Shown here one piece after another: positions 30,692 to 39,359 of a stretch of DNA of 64,000 nt. The DNA is taken from assembly GCF_001043055.1 (NCBI RefSeq), contig NZ_JYLF01000004.1, positions 186,001-250,000 on the forward strand, read 5' to 3'. The stretch is from Pseudomonas weihenstephanensis (GTDB lineage: Bacteria; Pseudomonadota; Gammaproteobacteria; Pseudomonadales; Pseudomonadaceae). The position numbers and the translations under genes are program-made. The notes below the pieces were generated by a model, which worked only from the letters and a program-made list of their open reading frames with translations, did not search any database and was not told where the DNA came from. Position 1 is the stretch's first letter, and each line of letters starts with the position of its first letter.

Positions 30692-30732
30692 TGCCGCCCA
30701 CGCGGCCGACCCCGACGCAAGAAGGAGCCGAC

Positions 30733-31701
30733 ATGCCGCGTTCACTCATCCGCAAGAACCCCAGCGACTTCAAAACCTTGCCGCTGTTCGTCGAAGCCAC
30801 GCCTGAGGGCCTGAGCTATCAAAGCGTCGGCATGCCGCTCAACTTTGCGCAAACCCTGCAAAAGCGCCGACAGGTCAATGTGACCGACACCGAGCGTTTT
30901 GGCCTGGAGCTGGCGAACCTCGGCGTGTCCGTACGCCTGACGCTGCAATGGCAAGGCCGTGATTATTGGGTGCTGGTGCGCCAACGGCGTCAGGACCGTG
31001 GCGACGTAGTACTCAAACTGATCTCAGGCTACGTGCCGGCCCACGAGGTGAATCTACCGTTGCATACGGCCATTCAGGAGGTGGCTGAAGAGTGCCTGCT
31101 CGAAACCCCGGAAGGCTGGCTGGGAGGTCGTTTTAATGAGACATGGCTTCCAGCGCCCTACATCAGCGCACTGCATTACCGCGAAGCGCTGCCTTTTCGC
31201 CTGACGCCCAACTCAGGCGCGGCGCGACCCGTACGGTGTGGCAGCCAGCCTTTGCTCGAACGCCCCAGAGCGTATGTGCATTTACCCACTGCGTCCCTGC
31301 AACTGATCTATGACCTGCGCCTTGAAGTGCCCAAAGAAGCCAAATCGTTGAGTTTGTTTCATGTCGATGAGCGTTTGGAGGGTGATCAATTGGTCGCCCG
31401 GCTGGATCGCAAGCGACCTGATTTGTACCTCATCCCCCTGACAGACGGCCAGCCGTGCGCCGAGTTGTACACCCTGAGCAAAGACCGCTTACAAGCTGCC
31501 AATACACGCGGACTGTATTTGGCGGAGAGCTTTGCGCCGCAGGACGGCTGGGTGGTGCGCGATGAGCGGATTCGCTGGAAGGACTGGCTCAAACAGCAGG
31601 GCTTGAGCGAAGCGGGTAAAGAGTCGCGGCTCAAGCGCTTGACGGGAAAGGCACGGCAGATATTCAGGAAGGTGGTGAAAACCAAAAGCCCCTCACCCTA
31701 A
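30733..31701 (+). CDS. Conserved protein with degenerate Nudix-like box
   Basis: 322 residues from the ATG at 30733, chosen for the GAAGGAG ribosome-binding site; an ATG at 30691 overlapping the upstream stop lacks one. Often named metal ABC transporter ATPase in Pseudomonas, but no Walker or signature motif is visible. Residues 99-120 (GYVPAHE ... QEVAEE) resemble a Nudix box with Gln for Arg and two extra residues before it; the metal-binding Glu residues remain. Basic C-terminus. The last five residues and the stop codon (KSPSP-stop) are encoded by the repeat element starting at 31688. Confidence 0.6.
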   Translation: MPRSLIRKNPSDFKTLPLFVEATPEGLSYQSVGMPLNFAQTLQKRRQVNVTDTERFGLELANLGVSVRLTLQWQGRDYWVLVRQRRQDRGDVVLKLISGYVPAHEVNLPLHTAIQEVAEECLLETPEGWLGGRFNETWLPAPYISALHYREALPFRLTPNSGAARPVRCGSQPLLERPRAYVHLPTASLQLIYDLRLEVPKEAKSLSLFHVDERLEGDQLVARLDRKRPDLYLIPLTDGQPCAELYTLSKDRLQAANTRGLYLAESFAPQDGWVVRDERIRWKDWLKQQGLSEAGKESRLKRLTGKARQIFRKVVKTKSPSP

Positions 31702-31805
31702 CCCTCTCCCGGAGAGAGAGGGAACTGAGCGTGTTGATACGTGATTTTGCACAAGACGTTAGCCCTGATCGTCTCGATCAGCCCACTCTCGGTTGGGGTG
31801 AGGGC
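31688..31805. repeat. MITE-like 118-bp element with terminal inverted repeats
   Basis: The left end GCCCCTCACCCTAACC (31688-31703) and right end GGTTGGGGTGAGGGC (31791-31805) are inverted copies with one mismatch and a one-base length difference. Inside the left end is a hairpin CCCTCTC/GAGAGGG (31702-31722). This matches a dispersed Pseudomonas intergenic repeat (CCCTCACCCTAACCCTCTCCCGGAG family, from memory). A related half copy lies at 18066-18106 in the opposite orientation. It supplies the stop codon of the upstream gene and ends 10 bases before the hldE stop. Confidence 0.75.
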
Positions 31806-31815
31806 AAGGCGGTCA

Positions 31816-33237
31816 TCACTGACCGCGAATCTTCTCGACGATGGCCGTGGTCGAGCTGTTCTCAACCAGACCCAGCACTTTCACTGTTCCACCATAAGAC
31901 GCCACGATGTCAGCACCCACCACTTGGTCGATGCCATAGTCACCGCCTTTGACCAGCACGTCAGGCTTGACCTGAGCCAGCAGGTTTTCCGGTGTGCCTT
32001 CGGGAAAGCTGATGACCCAGTCCACCGCGCCCAGTCCGGCCAATACCGCCATTCGCCGGTCGACACTGTTGATCGGGCGACCCGGGCCTTTCAAGCGACT
32101 CACAGAAGCGTCATCGTTAACCGCAACGATCAAGCGATCACCTTGGGCACGCGCCTGTTCCAGATAGGTCACATGCCCCGCGTGCAGGATGTCGAAACAG
32201 CCGTTGGTGAAGACGATTTTCTCGTTGTGAGCGCGTGCGTCGTCGATGGCCAGCAGTAGCTGATCGAGGCTCAAGACACCGCGCTCCGAGCCTTCTTCGC
32301 GCTGTATGGCACGGCGCAGTTCCGGGGCGCTGATGGCCGCCGTGCCCAGCTTGCCCACCACAATACCCGCAGCCAGATTGGCCAGCGCTACGGCGTGGGG
32401 GAGCTCTTCACCCGCAGCGATGGCCGCGGCCAGCGTAGAGATCACGGTGTCACCCGCGCCGGTCACGTCAAACACTTCACGCGCACGCGCAGGCAAGTGC
32501 ATGGCCGCAAAGTTTGGGCGCAACAAGGTCATGCCGTGCTCGCCACGCGTCACCAGCAATGCCCCCAAATCGAGGTCAGCCATCAATTTGGCCCCCTTGG
32601 ACACCAGCTCGGCTTCATCGGCGCAACCGCCGACGATGGTTTCGAACTCACTCAGGTTTGGCGTAATCAGGCTGGCTCCCCGGTATACCGAGAAGTCCTT
32701 GCCCTTGGGGTCGGCCAGCACCGGGATGCCTTTGGCGCGTGCGGCCTGGATCAGCACCTGGTGGTTTTTCAACGCACCTTTGCCGTAGTCCGACAACACC
32801 AGCACCTTGATGCCTTCAAGCAAGCTGTCGACTTCGGCGCCCAGTGCCAATGCATCCGTGGCAAAGGGTTCTTCAAAATCAATACGCAGCAGTTGCTGGT
32901 GACGGCTCATGACCCGCAGCTTGACGATGGTCGGCTGGTGCGCAATGCGCTGGAACAGTGCACGAACACCCGCGCCTTGCAGGCTGTTGGCCAGGCTGTC
33001 GGCGGCTTCGTCGTCACCGGTCACGCCCACCAACGAGGCAGGTGCACCCAGTGCAGCAATGTTGAGCGCAACGTTGGCAGCACCGCCCGGACGGTCTTCG
33101 ATCTGCTCGACTTTGACCACCGGCACTGGCGCTTCAGGGGAAATCCGTGAGGTTCCGCCATGCCAATAACGGTCGAGCATGACATCGCCTACCACCAAGA
33201 CAGGGGCTTGATCGAATCGCGGCATGGACAACTTCAT
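31816..33237 (-). CDS. hldE: Bifunctional heptose kinase/adenylyltransferase HldE
   Basis: 473 residues. Makes ADP-heptose for the LPS inner core. The N-terminal PfkB/ribokinase domain (about 1-315) phosphorylates D-glycero-manno-heptose-7-phosphate; its catalytic signature is DVTGAGDTVISTLA. The C-terminal nucleotidyltransferase domain (about 340-473) has FTNGCFDILHAGHVTYLEQA with the HxGH motif. The stop lies in a small palindrome GCGGTCA/TGACCGC (31809-31826). msbA is upstream on the same strand with a 170-base gap. Confidence 0.96.
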   Translation of the reverse strand: MKLSMPRFDQAPVLVVGDVMLDRYWHGGTSRISPEAPVPVVKVEQIEDRPGGAANVALNIAALGAPASLVGVTGDDEAADSLANSLQGAGVRALFQRIAHQPTIVKLRVMSRHQQLLRIDFEEPFATDALALGAEVDSLLEGIKVLVLSDYGKGALKNHQVLIQAARAKGIPVLADPKGKDFSVYRGASLITPNLSEFETIVGGCADEAELVSKGAKLMADLDLGALLVTRGEHGMTLLRPNFAAMHLPARAREVFDVTGAGDTVISTLAAAIAAGEELPHAVALANLAAGIVVGKLGTAAISAPELRRAIQREEGSERGVLSLDQLLLAIDDARAHNEKIVFTNGCFDILHAGHVTYLEQARAQGDRLIVAVNDDASVSRLKGPGRPINSVDRRMAVLAGLGAVDWVISFPEGTPENLLAQVKPDVLVKGGDYGIDQVVGADIVASYGGTVKVLGLVENSSTTAIVEKIRGQ

Positions 33238-33369
33238 GGAGAACCCACATACAAAATGAACAGGGGCGCGATATTAACACAGGGTGAACGCTGGTCAGTT
33301 CACGGTATTAATCGCAAGGAATGAGAATCAGACGTGACTTACAAAACCTGCGCTCACTGACACACAGGT

Positions 33370-33405
33370 CTGTGCAGGAGATGGGCGAACCCACCTCCTG
33401 CACAG
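33370..33405 (-). terminator. Long hairpin after msbA
   Basis: CTGTGCAGGAGATGGG (33370-33385) pairs with CCACCTCCTGCACAG (33391-33405) nearly perfectly around a small CGAAC loop (GTTCG on the minus strand), starting 2 bases past the msbA stop. There is no T-run after it on the minus strand. A terminator, attenuator or RNA-stabilising element between msbA and hldE. Confidence 0.55.
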
Positions 33406-33407
33406 GA

Positions 33408-35216
33408 TCAGGCGATGTCGCCAGACGCCAACGGCGCATCAAGCCCCAAAGAGTGCAGGCGAGCGTAGTAACCGTTTTGCGCCAACAGCTCGGCATGGGT
33501 ACCGCGCTCAACGATCTGGCCCTGGTCCATGACCAGGATCATGTCGGCTTTTTCGATGGTCGAAAGACGGTGCGCAATCACCAAGGTGGTGCGGCCTTTC
33601 ATCACATGATCCAGTGCGGCCTGAATGTGACGCTCGGACTCGGTGTCGAGTGCCGAGGTCGCTTCATCCAGAATCAGCAGCGGGGCATTTTTCAGCAAGG
33701 CGCGGGCAATCGCCAGACGCTGGCGCTGCCCCCCCGAGAGCAATACGCCGTTTTCACCGACCTGAGTGTCCAGGCCCTGGGGCAGTTGCTCGATGAAGTC
33801 CATCGCATAGGCGTCGCGCGCAGCCTTCTCGATATCGGCCCGCGGCGCGCCTGCCAGGTCACCGTAGGCAATATTGTTGGCCACGGTGTCGCTGAACAGA
33901 GTGACGTGCTGGGTCACTTGCGCAATATGACGACGCAGATTGAGCAGGCGGTACTGCTCGATATCAATGCCATCGAGCAGAATTTCACCCGAGGTGTGAT
34001 GGTAAAAACGCGGAATCAGGTTGGCCAGCGTTGACTTGCCGCTGCCCGAACGCCCCACCAATGCCACCATCTGGCCCGGCTCGGCAATGAACGACACATC
34101 CTTGAGCACCTGGCGATCGGTGTCCGGGTAGGTGAAGTTCAGGTTGCGCACCTCAAGGCGACCGCTGACGTGGTCGCGCTCAACGGTGCCGGTGTCGACT
34201 TCCGGTTTTTCGTCCAGCTGTTCGAAGATGCTCTCAGCGCCCGCCACACCCTTCTGGATCGTGGAGCTGACTTCGGACAATTGACGAATCGGCTTGGGCA
34301 GCAGGCCCGCCAGGGTGATGTAGGCAATCATGTCGCCCGCCGAAGCGTCGCCCCGCATGTACAGCACCAAGAACATCAGAATGCCCATGGCCACGTAGAT
34401 CACCAGTTGCAGCATCGGCGTGTAGATCGCCCCGGTACGGGTCATGCGCAACTGTTTATCGGTGTTGCTCTGGCTGGCTTTCAGAAAGCGTTTTTGCTCG
34501 TAGGTTTCGCCGCCGAAGCTGCGCACCACGCGATAACCCTGGATGGTTTCCGAGGCCACGTGGGTGACGTCGCCCATCGCTACCTGAATCTTCTTGCTCT
34601 GCTTGCGAAATTTCTTGCTGGCCGTGCTCACCATGACCGCGATCAGCGGCAGGATAGCGATCATCACCAGCGTCAGGCGCCAGTTCATCCACAGCAACGA
34701 TGCAAACAGGAACACCACGGTCATGCCTTCGCGGATGACGACCTTGATCGCATCGGTGGCAGCACCGGTGACCATGGTCACGTTGAAGGTGATGCGCGAA
34801 ATCAGATGGCCTGAGTTGTGTTTGTCAAAATAGCGGTTAGGCAGCACCAGCAGGTTGTTGAACAACTGAACCCGCAGGTCGTGAACCAGTCCTAAAGACA
34901 CCTTGGCCAGGAAGTAGTTACCCAGGAAGGAGCCCAAGCCTTGCCAGGCCGCGATCAGCACGATCAATAGCGGCACCGCTTGCAGCAGGCGCAAGTCGCG
35001 CAAGTACGGCACAGACGGGAACAGCACCGCATCCGGGTTGGACAGGCCGTCAACAAAGTACTTGAGGATGTAACCCAGCATGGGCTGAGTGGACGCAAAA
35101 ATGAGGAAGCCGACAATACTCAGCAGAAACAGACCGATATAAGGCCGGACATAACTGAGGAGGCGCAGATAGATCTTCAAGCTCGATTCGCTTGAGCTGG
35201 GGCTGGATTCGGTCAT
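33408..35216 (-). CDS. msbA: Lipid A-core ABC flippase MsbA
   Basis: 602 residues from the ATG at 35216 (MTESSPSSSE); the longer open frame to 35300 has no family support. Homodimeric exporter that flips lipid A-core across the inner membrane. Six membrane helices lie in about 25-325. The nucleotide-binding domain follows: Walker A GRSGSGKST, Q-loop, signature LSGGQRQR, Walker B LLILDEATSALD and H-loop VIAHRLST. Adjacent to hldE and the O-antigen ligase, as in P. aeruginosa. Confidence 0.96.
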   Translation of the reverse strand: MTESSPSSSESSLKIYLRLLSYVRPYIGLFLLSIVGFLIFASTQPMLGYILKYFVDGLSNPDAVLFPSVPYLRDLRLLQAVPLLIVLIAAWQGLGSFLGNYFLAKVSLGLVHDLRVQLFNNLLVLPNRYFDKHNSGHLISRITFNVTMVTGAATDAIKVVIREGMTVVFLFASLLWMNWRLTLVMIAILPLIAVMVSTASKKFRKQSKKIQVAMGDVTHVASETIQGYRVVRSFGGETYEQKRFLKASQSNTDKQLRMTRTGAIYTPMLQLVIYVAMGILMFLVLYMRGDASAGDMIAYITLAGLLPKPIRQLSEVSSTIQKGVAGAESIFEQLDEKPEVDTGTVERDHVSGRLEVRNLNFTYPDTDRQVLKDVSFIAEPGQMVALVGRSGSGKSTLANLIPRFYHHTSGEILLDGIDIEQYRLLNLRRHIAQVTQHVTLFSDTVANNIAYGDLAGAPRADIEKAARDAYAMDFIEQLPQGLDTQVGENGVLLSGGQRQRLAIARALLKNAPLLILDEATSALDTESERHIQAALDHVMKGRTTLVIAHRLSTIEKADMILVMDQGQIVERGTHAELLAQNGYYARLHSLGLDAPLASGDIA

Positions 35217-35373
35217 ATCACGCGACAGTTGTGAAAAAAGGTTGCTGACTTTATCACAGCTTCTCTGGTGTACTGCCAGCCGGTTGGGACAAGGTCTCAC
35301 AGGACGCCTAAAACGACATTAAATGGCCATTAAGTTAATATGACCATCCAAAACCTGGAATGAACCTTTCAGC

Positions 35374-37251
35374 ATGCAATTCAGTTACTTGAGCTACTCA
35401 AAACATCGGATGTTCGATTTCATTTGCCTGTGGCTACTGCCAATCGGGCTTTTTTTGCTTCTATCTGATTTGTATTTTGTGCCTGACCGCAGCATCCATC
35501 ACAAACTGTATTACGGTTTATTCAGCATTCCGACGTTGATTGCCCTGCTGCTGCGTCCGCGGGAGATGAAAACGCTGTTGCAGGAACCCCTGATCCTGGG
35601 CCTGCTGGCGTTTATCGGCTGGTCAATGTTCACGCTGATATGGAGCCCCACCGCCGACAGCGCACTTGGCCTGCTCAAGCCGCCGCTGCACATTTTGATG
35701 TTGTTTCTGGGCTGTTCTCTGCTGGTCAAATACCGCAGTGAAAGCCTGCAACCGATATTCTTTAGCGCCGCCGTTATCGCGATGCTGATCACGCTGTATA
35801 ACCTCTACGTGTTTGCCGGGGAGTGGTCGCCCGACATCCCCGAGCAACGCATGATTGGCGCCGGCGCCTTCGATAACCCGTTGCTCAGTTCCCACGCCTT
35901 CGGCTTTTTCTGCATCTATTGGCTGACGCTGGGCATGACCAGTAAGCGCAAGGCTATCGTCTTGGCGGCGGCACCTGCGTTTCTCATCATGTTTGCCGCC
36001 TTGCTGGCTACAGGTTCGAGAACGCCGCTGGTGGCGGTTGTCCTGAGCATGGTCTGGCTCAGCTTCATATGCTGGAATCGCCGCTCTCTGGCCTTGATCG
36101 GCATGCTCACAGCAGGCGCCGTGGTGGTGCTCGCGCTGTTCTCAGAGATGATCTTTCTTCGCGGCAGCTCGTTCCGGCTGGACATCTGGCGCATGGCGCT
36201 GGAGCTGATCGCGCAACGACCGTTTGTCGGCCACGGGTATGAAGCACCTTTGGCGTTTGATGTGCCGCAAGTGGGTTACACCCTGAGCGAGCCGCACAAC
36301 TTCGCCCTGGGCGTGCTCTATTACGTTGGCATCATCGGTTTCATTCCGTGGGCGTTCATGCAGGTGTGGGGGCTTTACAGCAGTTGGCGCCAGCGCGTTA
36401 ACCCTTTGTTCATTCTGGCTTCTGCCTGGCTGGTGTACGGCATCGGCGCCGCGTTGACCGAGGGCGGGGGAATCTTGCCGCGACCTAAAGAACACTGGTA
36501 CTTGCTGTGGATTCCACTGGCACTGATCGCCGCGTTAAGCATTAGCCAACGCCTCAAGACCTTGCTCGACCGCCCCGTGAAGCGCCTGAACAACACTGAC
36601 TACAGTGCGCTGCTAACCCATGCAAAAGTGATCGAGGAAGACGGTCTGGGGCCCAAAGTTCTGCGCCTTGAGAACGGCAGCTTCCTGAAACTGTTTCGCG
36701 AGCGCCGCGGCTATACCTCCGGCAGCTTCAACCCCTACTCCCAGCGTTTTGCCGTCAACAGCGAACGCTTGCAAGCGATGGGTGTTGCCGCCCCCAGGAT
36801 TCTCGACCTGTACCTGTTTGCCGATGGCAGCAGCGGGGTGTTGTATCAGCCATTGCCGGGGCAAACGCTGCGCCAGGTGATGCAGTCGATGGGTTCGGGC
36901 GCCATGCGCCAGGCACTGGTGGAGCGCTTCGGCAAGTTCCTGGCACTGCTGCACGACAAGGGCGTTTACTTCCGCTCGCTGCACTTGGGTAACGTGTTGC
37001 TGATGGACGATGGCGAGTTTGGTTTGATCGACATCGCCGACCTGCACTTCTATCCGTCTTCACTAAGGCTGGCCTTGCGTCAACGCAACCTGCGCCACAT
37101 GCAGCGTTACCCGGAAGACCGCCGCTGGCTGTTTGAAGAACAGCTGCAAGCGTTACTCGACGGTTACGCCGCCCTGGCCCCACCGATTGCCGTAGGCCGC
37201 CTGAGGCAACAGATAGAACAGCTGGGCCGCACTGAGAGCACTGTCAGTTGA
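35374..37251 (+). CDS. O-antigen ligase fused to a kinase-like domain
   Basis: 625 residues. Residues 1 to about 390 are a WaaL/Wzy-type membrane protein with about ten hydrophobic segments. The large periplasmic loop ends in SEPHNFALGVLYYVG; His308 fits the conserved ligase histidine. After a short linker, residues about 400-615 form a protein-kinase-like/LPS-kinase-like domain: Lys in FLKLFRERRG, a catalytic-loop variant FRSLHLGNVLL (His537, Asn540) and IDIADLHFYP (Asp553/Asp556). P. aeruginosa has ligase (PA4999) and kinase (PA4998) as separate genes by memory. No frameshift is needed to read both. A symbol is withheld because it is a two-domain protein. Confidence 0.85.
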   Translation: MQFSYLSYSKHRMFDFICLWLLPIGLFLLLSDLYFVPDRSIHHKLYYGLFSIPTLIALLLRPREMKTLLQEPLILGLLAFIGWSMFTLIWSPTADSALGLLKPPLHILMLFLGCSLLVKYRSESLQPIFFSAAVIAMLITLYNLYVFAGEWSPDIPEQRMIGAGAFDNPLLSSHAFGFFCIYWLTLGMTSKRKAIVLAAAPAFLIMFAALLATGSRTPLVAVVLSMVWLSFICWNRRSLALIGMLTAGAVVVLALFSEMIFLRGSSFRLDIWRMALELIAQRPFVGHGYEAPLAFDVPQVGYTLSEPHNFALGVLYYVGIIGFIPWAFMQVWGLYSSWRQRVNPLFILASAWLVYGIGAALTEGGGILPRPKEHWYLLWIPLALIAALSISQRLKTLLDRPVKRLNNTDYSALLTHAKVIEEDGLGPKVLRLENGSFLKLFRERRGYTSGSFNPYSQRFAVNSERLQAMGVAAPRILDLYLFADGSSGVLYQPLPGQTLRQVMQSMGSGAMRQALVERFGKFLALLHDKGVYFRSLHLGNVLLMDDGEFGLIDIADLHFYPSSLRLALRQRNLRHMQRYPEDRRWLFEEQLQALLDGYAALAPPIAVGRLRQQIEQLGRTESTVS

Positions 37252-38471
37252 GCCTGGGGAGCAACAACCCGCTCTGGGCCGTGATCGCATACGCACTGGC
37301 AATCACCACTTCAGCATTGTTGCTCCGCTTCTTTCCGCGTCTTCAGCGCAGCGTGCAACACACAGGGCAACAGCGCTTTAACAGCGTCGATGGCTTGCGC
37401 GGCTATCTGGCGTTCGGGGTGTTCGTCCACCACACCGCCATCACCTGGCTCTACCTGCACACCGGCGTGTTTGACGTCCCCAAGAACTATTTCTACGCAC
37501 AAATCGGCCTGGCCAGTGTTGCGCTGTTTTTCATGATTACCGGCTTCCTGTTCTGGGGCCGCCTTATCAAACATGGCCGGCATCACGACTGGCTGGCCTT
37601 TGCCGTATCGCGCATTTTCCGCCTGTACCCGCTGTACCTGCCGCTATTGCTCGTCGTTATTCTCTGCGTGTTTTACCTGCAAGGCTGGACCTTCGAGGAT
37701 GAACCGCTGGTGGTCGCCAAACAGGTTCTGGCCTGGCTGGTATTCGAGCGCCCCGACATCAACCAGTACCCGCAAACCGGCATGCTGATTTCCAATGTCA
37801 CTTGGACACTGGGCTACGAGGTGTTCTTTTACCTGGCATTGCCGCTGTTCGGGATGGTGTTTGTGTACCGCAAAAACTGGAAACAGGCCGTGCTATGCCT
37901 GCTGGGCATTTATGCCCTGTATCAGGTGGTCGGCTGGGAGCATTCGCTGAAAAAACACATCCTGATGAGCTTTCTCGGTGGCATTGCGGCGGCTTATTGG
38001 GTGCGTCGCCCACAGTGGGTGGCGTGGGGACAGACCCGTCTGGCAGCCTGCATCGCCTTGATGCTGTTGGTCGTGGTGCTGTTCATGTTCCGCAAGAGCT
38101 TCGCCACAGCGCCACTGCTGCTGTTGACCGTGTTCTTCTGCATCGTGGCCTCGGGCAACACCTTGTTTGGTGCCCTCACGCTGCGCAGCATCCGCTGGAT
38201 GGGCGAAATCAGCTACAGCACTTACCTGCTGCATGGTCTGCTCATTTGGCTGTTGATGCACCGCCTGCCAGTGGTGATGCAGTGGGACATCCAGCAACCG
38301 CTGGTATTTGTTGCATTGGCGGCGGTCGCCAGCAGTTTACTGATCGTGATCAGCAGCCTGACGTTCTTGTTTATCGAGCAGCCCGGCATGCTCGCGGGCA
38401 AGAAGACGGTGCGCTGGCTACGTCAGCGCACCCCTCTTGAAACATCCGACCCCGTAAAAGACGACGCCTGA
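37248..38471 (+). CDS. Membrane acyltransferase (OafA/YrhL acyltransferase-3 family)
   Basis: 407 residues, about ten membrane helices. The start is uncertain: TTG at 37248 overlaps the ligase-kinase stop by 4 bases, and GTG at 37281 is an alternative. Family marks are NSVDGLRGYLAFGVFVHHTA near the N-terminus with the conserved histidine, FFMITGFLFWGR, and FRLYPLYLPL. Such enzymes add acetyl or other acyl groups to sugars in the periplasmic leaflet. Coupling to the ligase suggests O-acylation of O-antigen or core. Ends 3 bases from the convergent GT2 stop. Confidence 0.85.
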   Translation: MSLGSNNPLWAVIAYALAITTSALLLRFFPRLQRSVQHTGQQRFNSVDGLRGYLAFGVFVHHTAITWLYLHTGVFDVPKNYFYAQIGLASVALFFMITGFLFWGRLIKHGRHHDWLAFAVSRIFRLYPLYLPLLLVVILCVFYLQGWTFEDEPLVVAKQVLAWLVFERPDINQYPQTGMLISNVTWTLGYEVFFYLALPLFGMVFVYRKNWKQAVLCLLGIYALYQVVGWEHSLKKHILMSFLGGIAAAYWVRRPQWVAWGQTRLAACIALMLLVVVLFMFRKSFATAPLLLLTVFFCIVASGNTLFGALTLRSIRWMGEISYSTYLLHGLLIWLLMHRLPVVMQWDIQQPLVFVALAAVASSLLIVISSLTFLFIEQPGMLAGKKTVRWLRQRTPLETSDPVKDDA

Positions 38472-38474
38472 TAC

Positions 38475-39359
38475 TCAGTCTTTTTCCAGCGGCGAAAAGT
38501 ACAGACGCCCCAGGCCGCGCCAGGTTTTACCGGTCCAGTGCTTGAACGGAATTTGCTTGAGCAGTTCGCGCGCCAGACCACGGTCCCGGTTCGAGGTTTT
38601 CAGGAACATCGAGTTCAGGAACTTGTAACGCACTTCGTCATACAGCGGGTGATCGCTGAACAACGCATAGATGCGCAAAATGCTGTCGATCATGAACCGG
38701 TGGTTTTTGTACGAGTTGGTGGCGTGCTTGCGGTACTGCGCCATCACCACACTCAAACCGTCGATAAAGTACCCGGCGTGGGTGATCTTCAGCTCGATGT
38801 ACAAGTCTTCCAGACGAATGCTCGGGTCAAAACCGCCCACCTTGTCCAGCGCTTCACGACGAATCATCAGCGTGGTCGCGGGCGGGTAAGGTTTGCGCTC
38901 CAGAAACATGTCATCGAAGTCCAGGCGACGGAACGGCACATCACGCCGCTGGCGCTTTTCGGGGTACAGGTTGCCCTCGGCGTCGATCAGTTCGATATTG
39001 CCCGCGCAAATGCCGACCTCGGGCTTGCCGTCCATGTACTCAACCTGAATCGCAATGCGATCGGGCTTCATGATGTCATCAGAACCGAACGGCACGATCA
39101 ACGAGCCTTTAGCCCGCGCAATCGCGCCATTGAGGGTGTTGGTCAGCCCCTGATTTTGCTGGACGCGAAAATCAAACCCGTGCGCGGCCTGCAAACGTTG
39201 AATGCGCTCAACACTGTCATCGGTCGATCCGTCGTCAACCACCAACAATTCGATATTGGGGTAGGTCTGGTCCAGAACGCTCTGAATGCTCTGCTCGATG
39301 TACGGGCCGTGATTGTAAGAAGCAATAATCACCGAAACCAAAGGTTGAGCGTCTGTCAT
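38475..39359 (-). CDS. GT2 glycosyltransferase, WapR-like (LPS core)
   Basis: 294 residues. GT-A fold: VSVIIASYNHGPYIEQSIQS at the N-terminus, LLVVDDGSTDDS, and a DXD-like FGSDDIMKPDR near residue 95. ERKPYPPATTLMIRREAL is the acceptor-side region. By position it corresponds to PA5000 wapR, the rhamnosyltransferase that primes the O-antigen acceptor, but sugar specificity cannot be read here. Its ATG overlaps the stop of the upstream GT4 gene by 4 bases. Confidence 0.8.
   Translation of the reverse strand: MTDAQPLVSVIIASYNHGPYIEQSIQSVLDQTYPNIELLVVDDGSTDDSVERIQRLQAAHGFDFRVQQNQGLTNTLNGAIARAKGSLIVPFGSDDIMKPDRIAIQVEYMDGKPEVGICAGNIELIDAEGNLYPEKRQRRDVPFRRLDFDDMFLERKPYPPATTLMIRREALDKVGGFDPSIRLEDLYIELKITHAGYFIDGLSVVMAQYRKHATNSYKNHRFMIDSILRIYALFSDHPLYDEVRYKFLNSMFLKTSNRDRGLARELLKQIPFKHWTGKTWRGLGRLYFSPLEKD

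Noticed and set aside
33310..33335. Fur-box-like AATGAGAATCAGA between msbA and hldE
   Set aside because: Only a partial match to the 19-bp consensus and neither neighbour is a usual Fur target.
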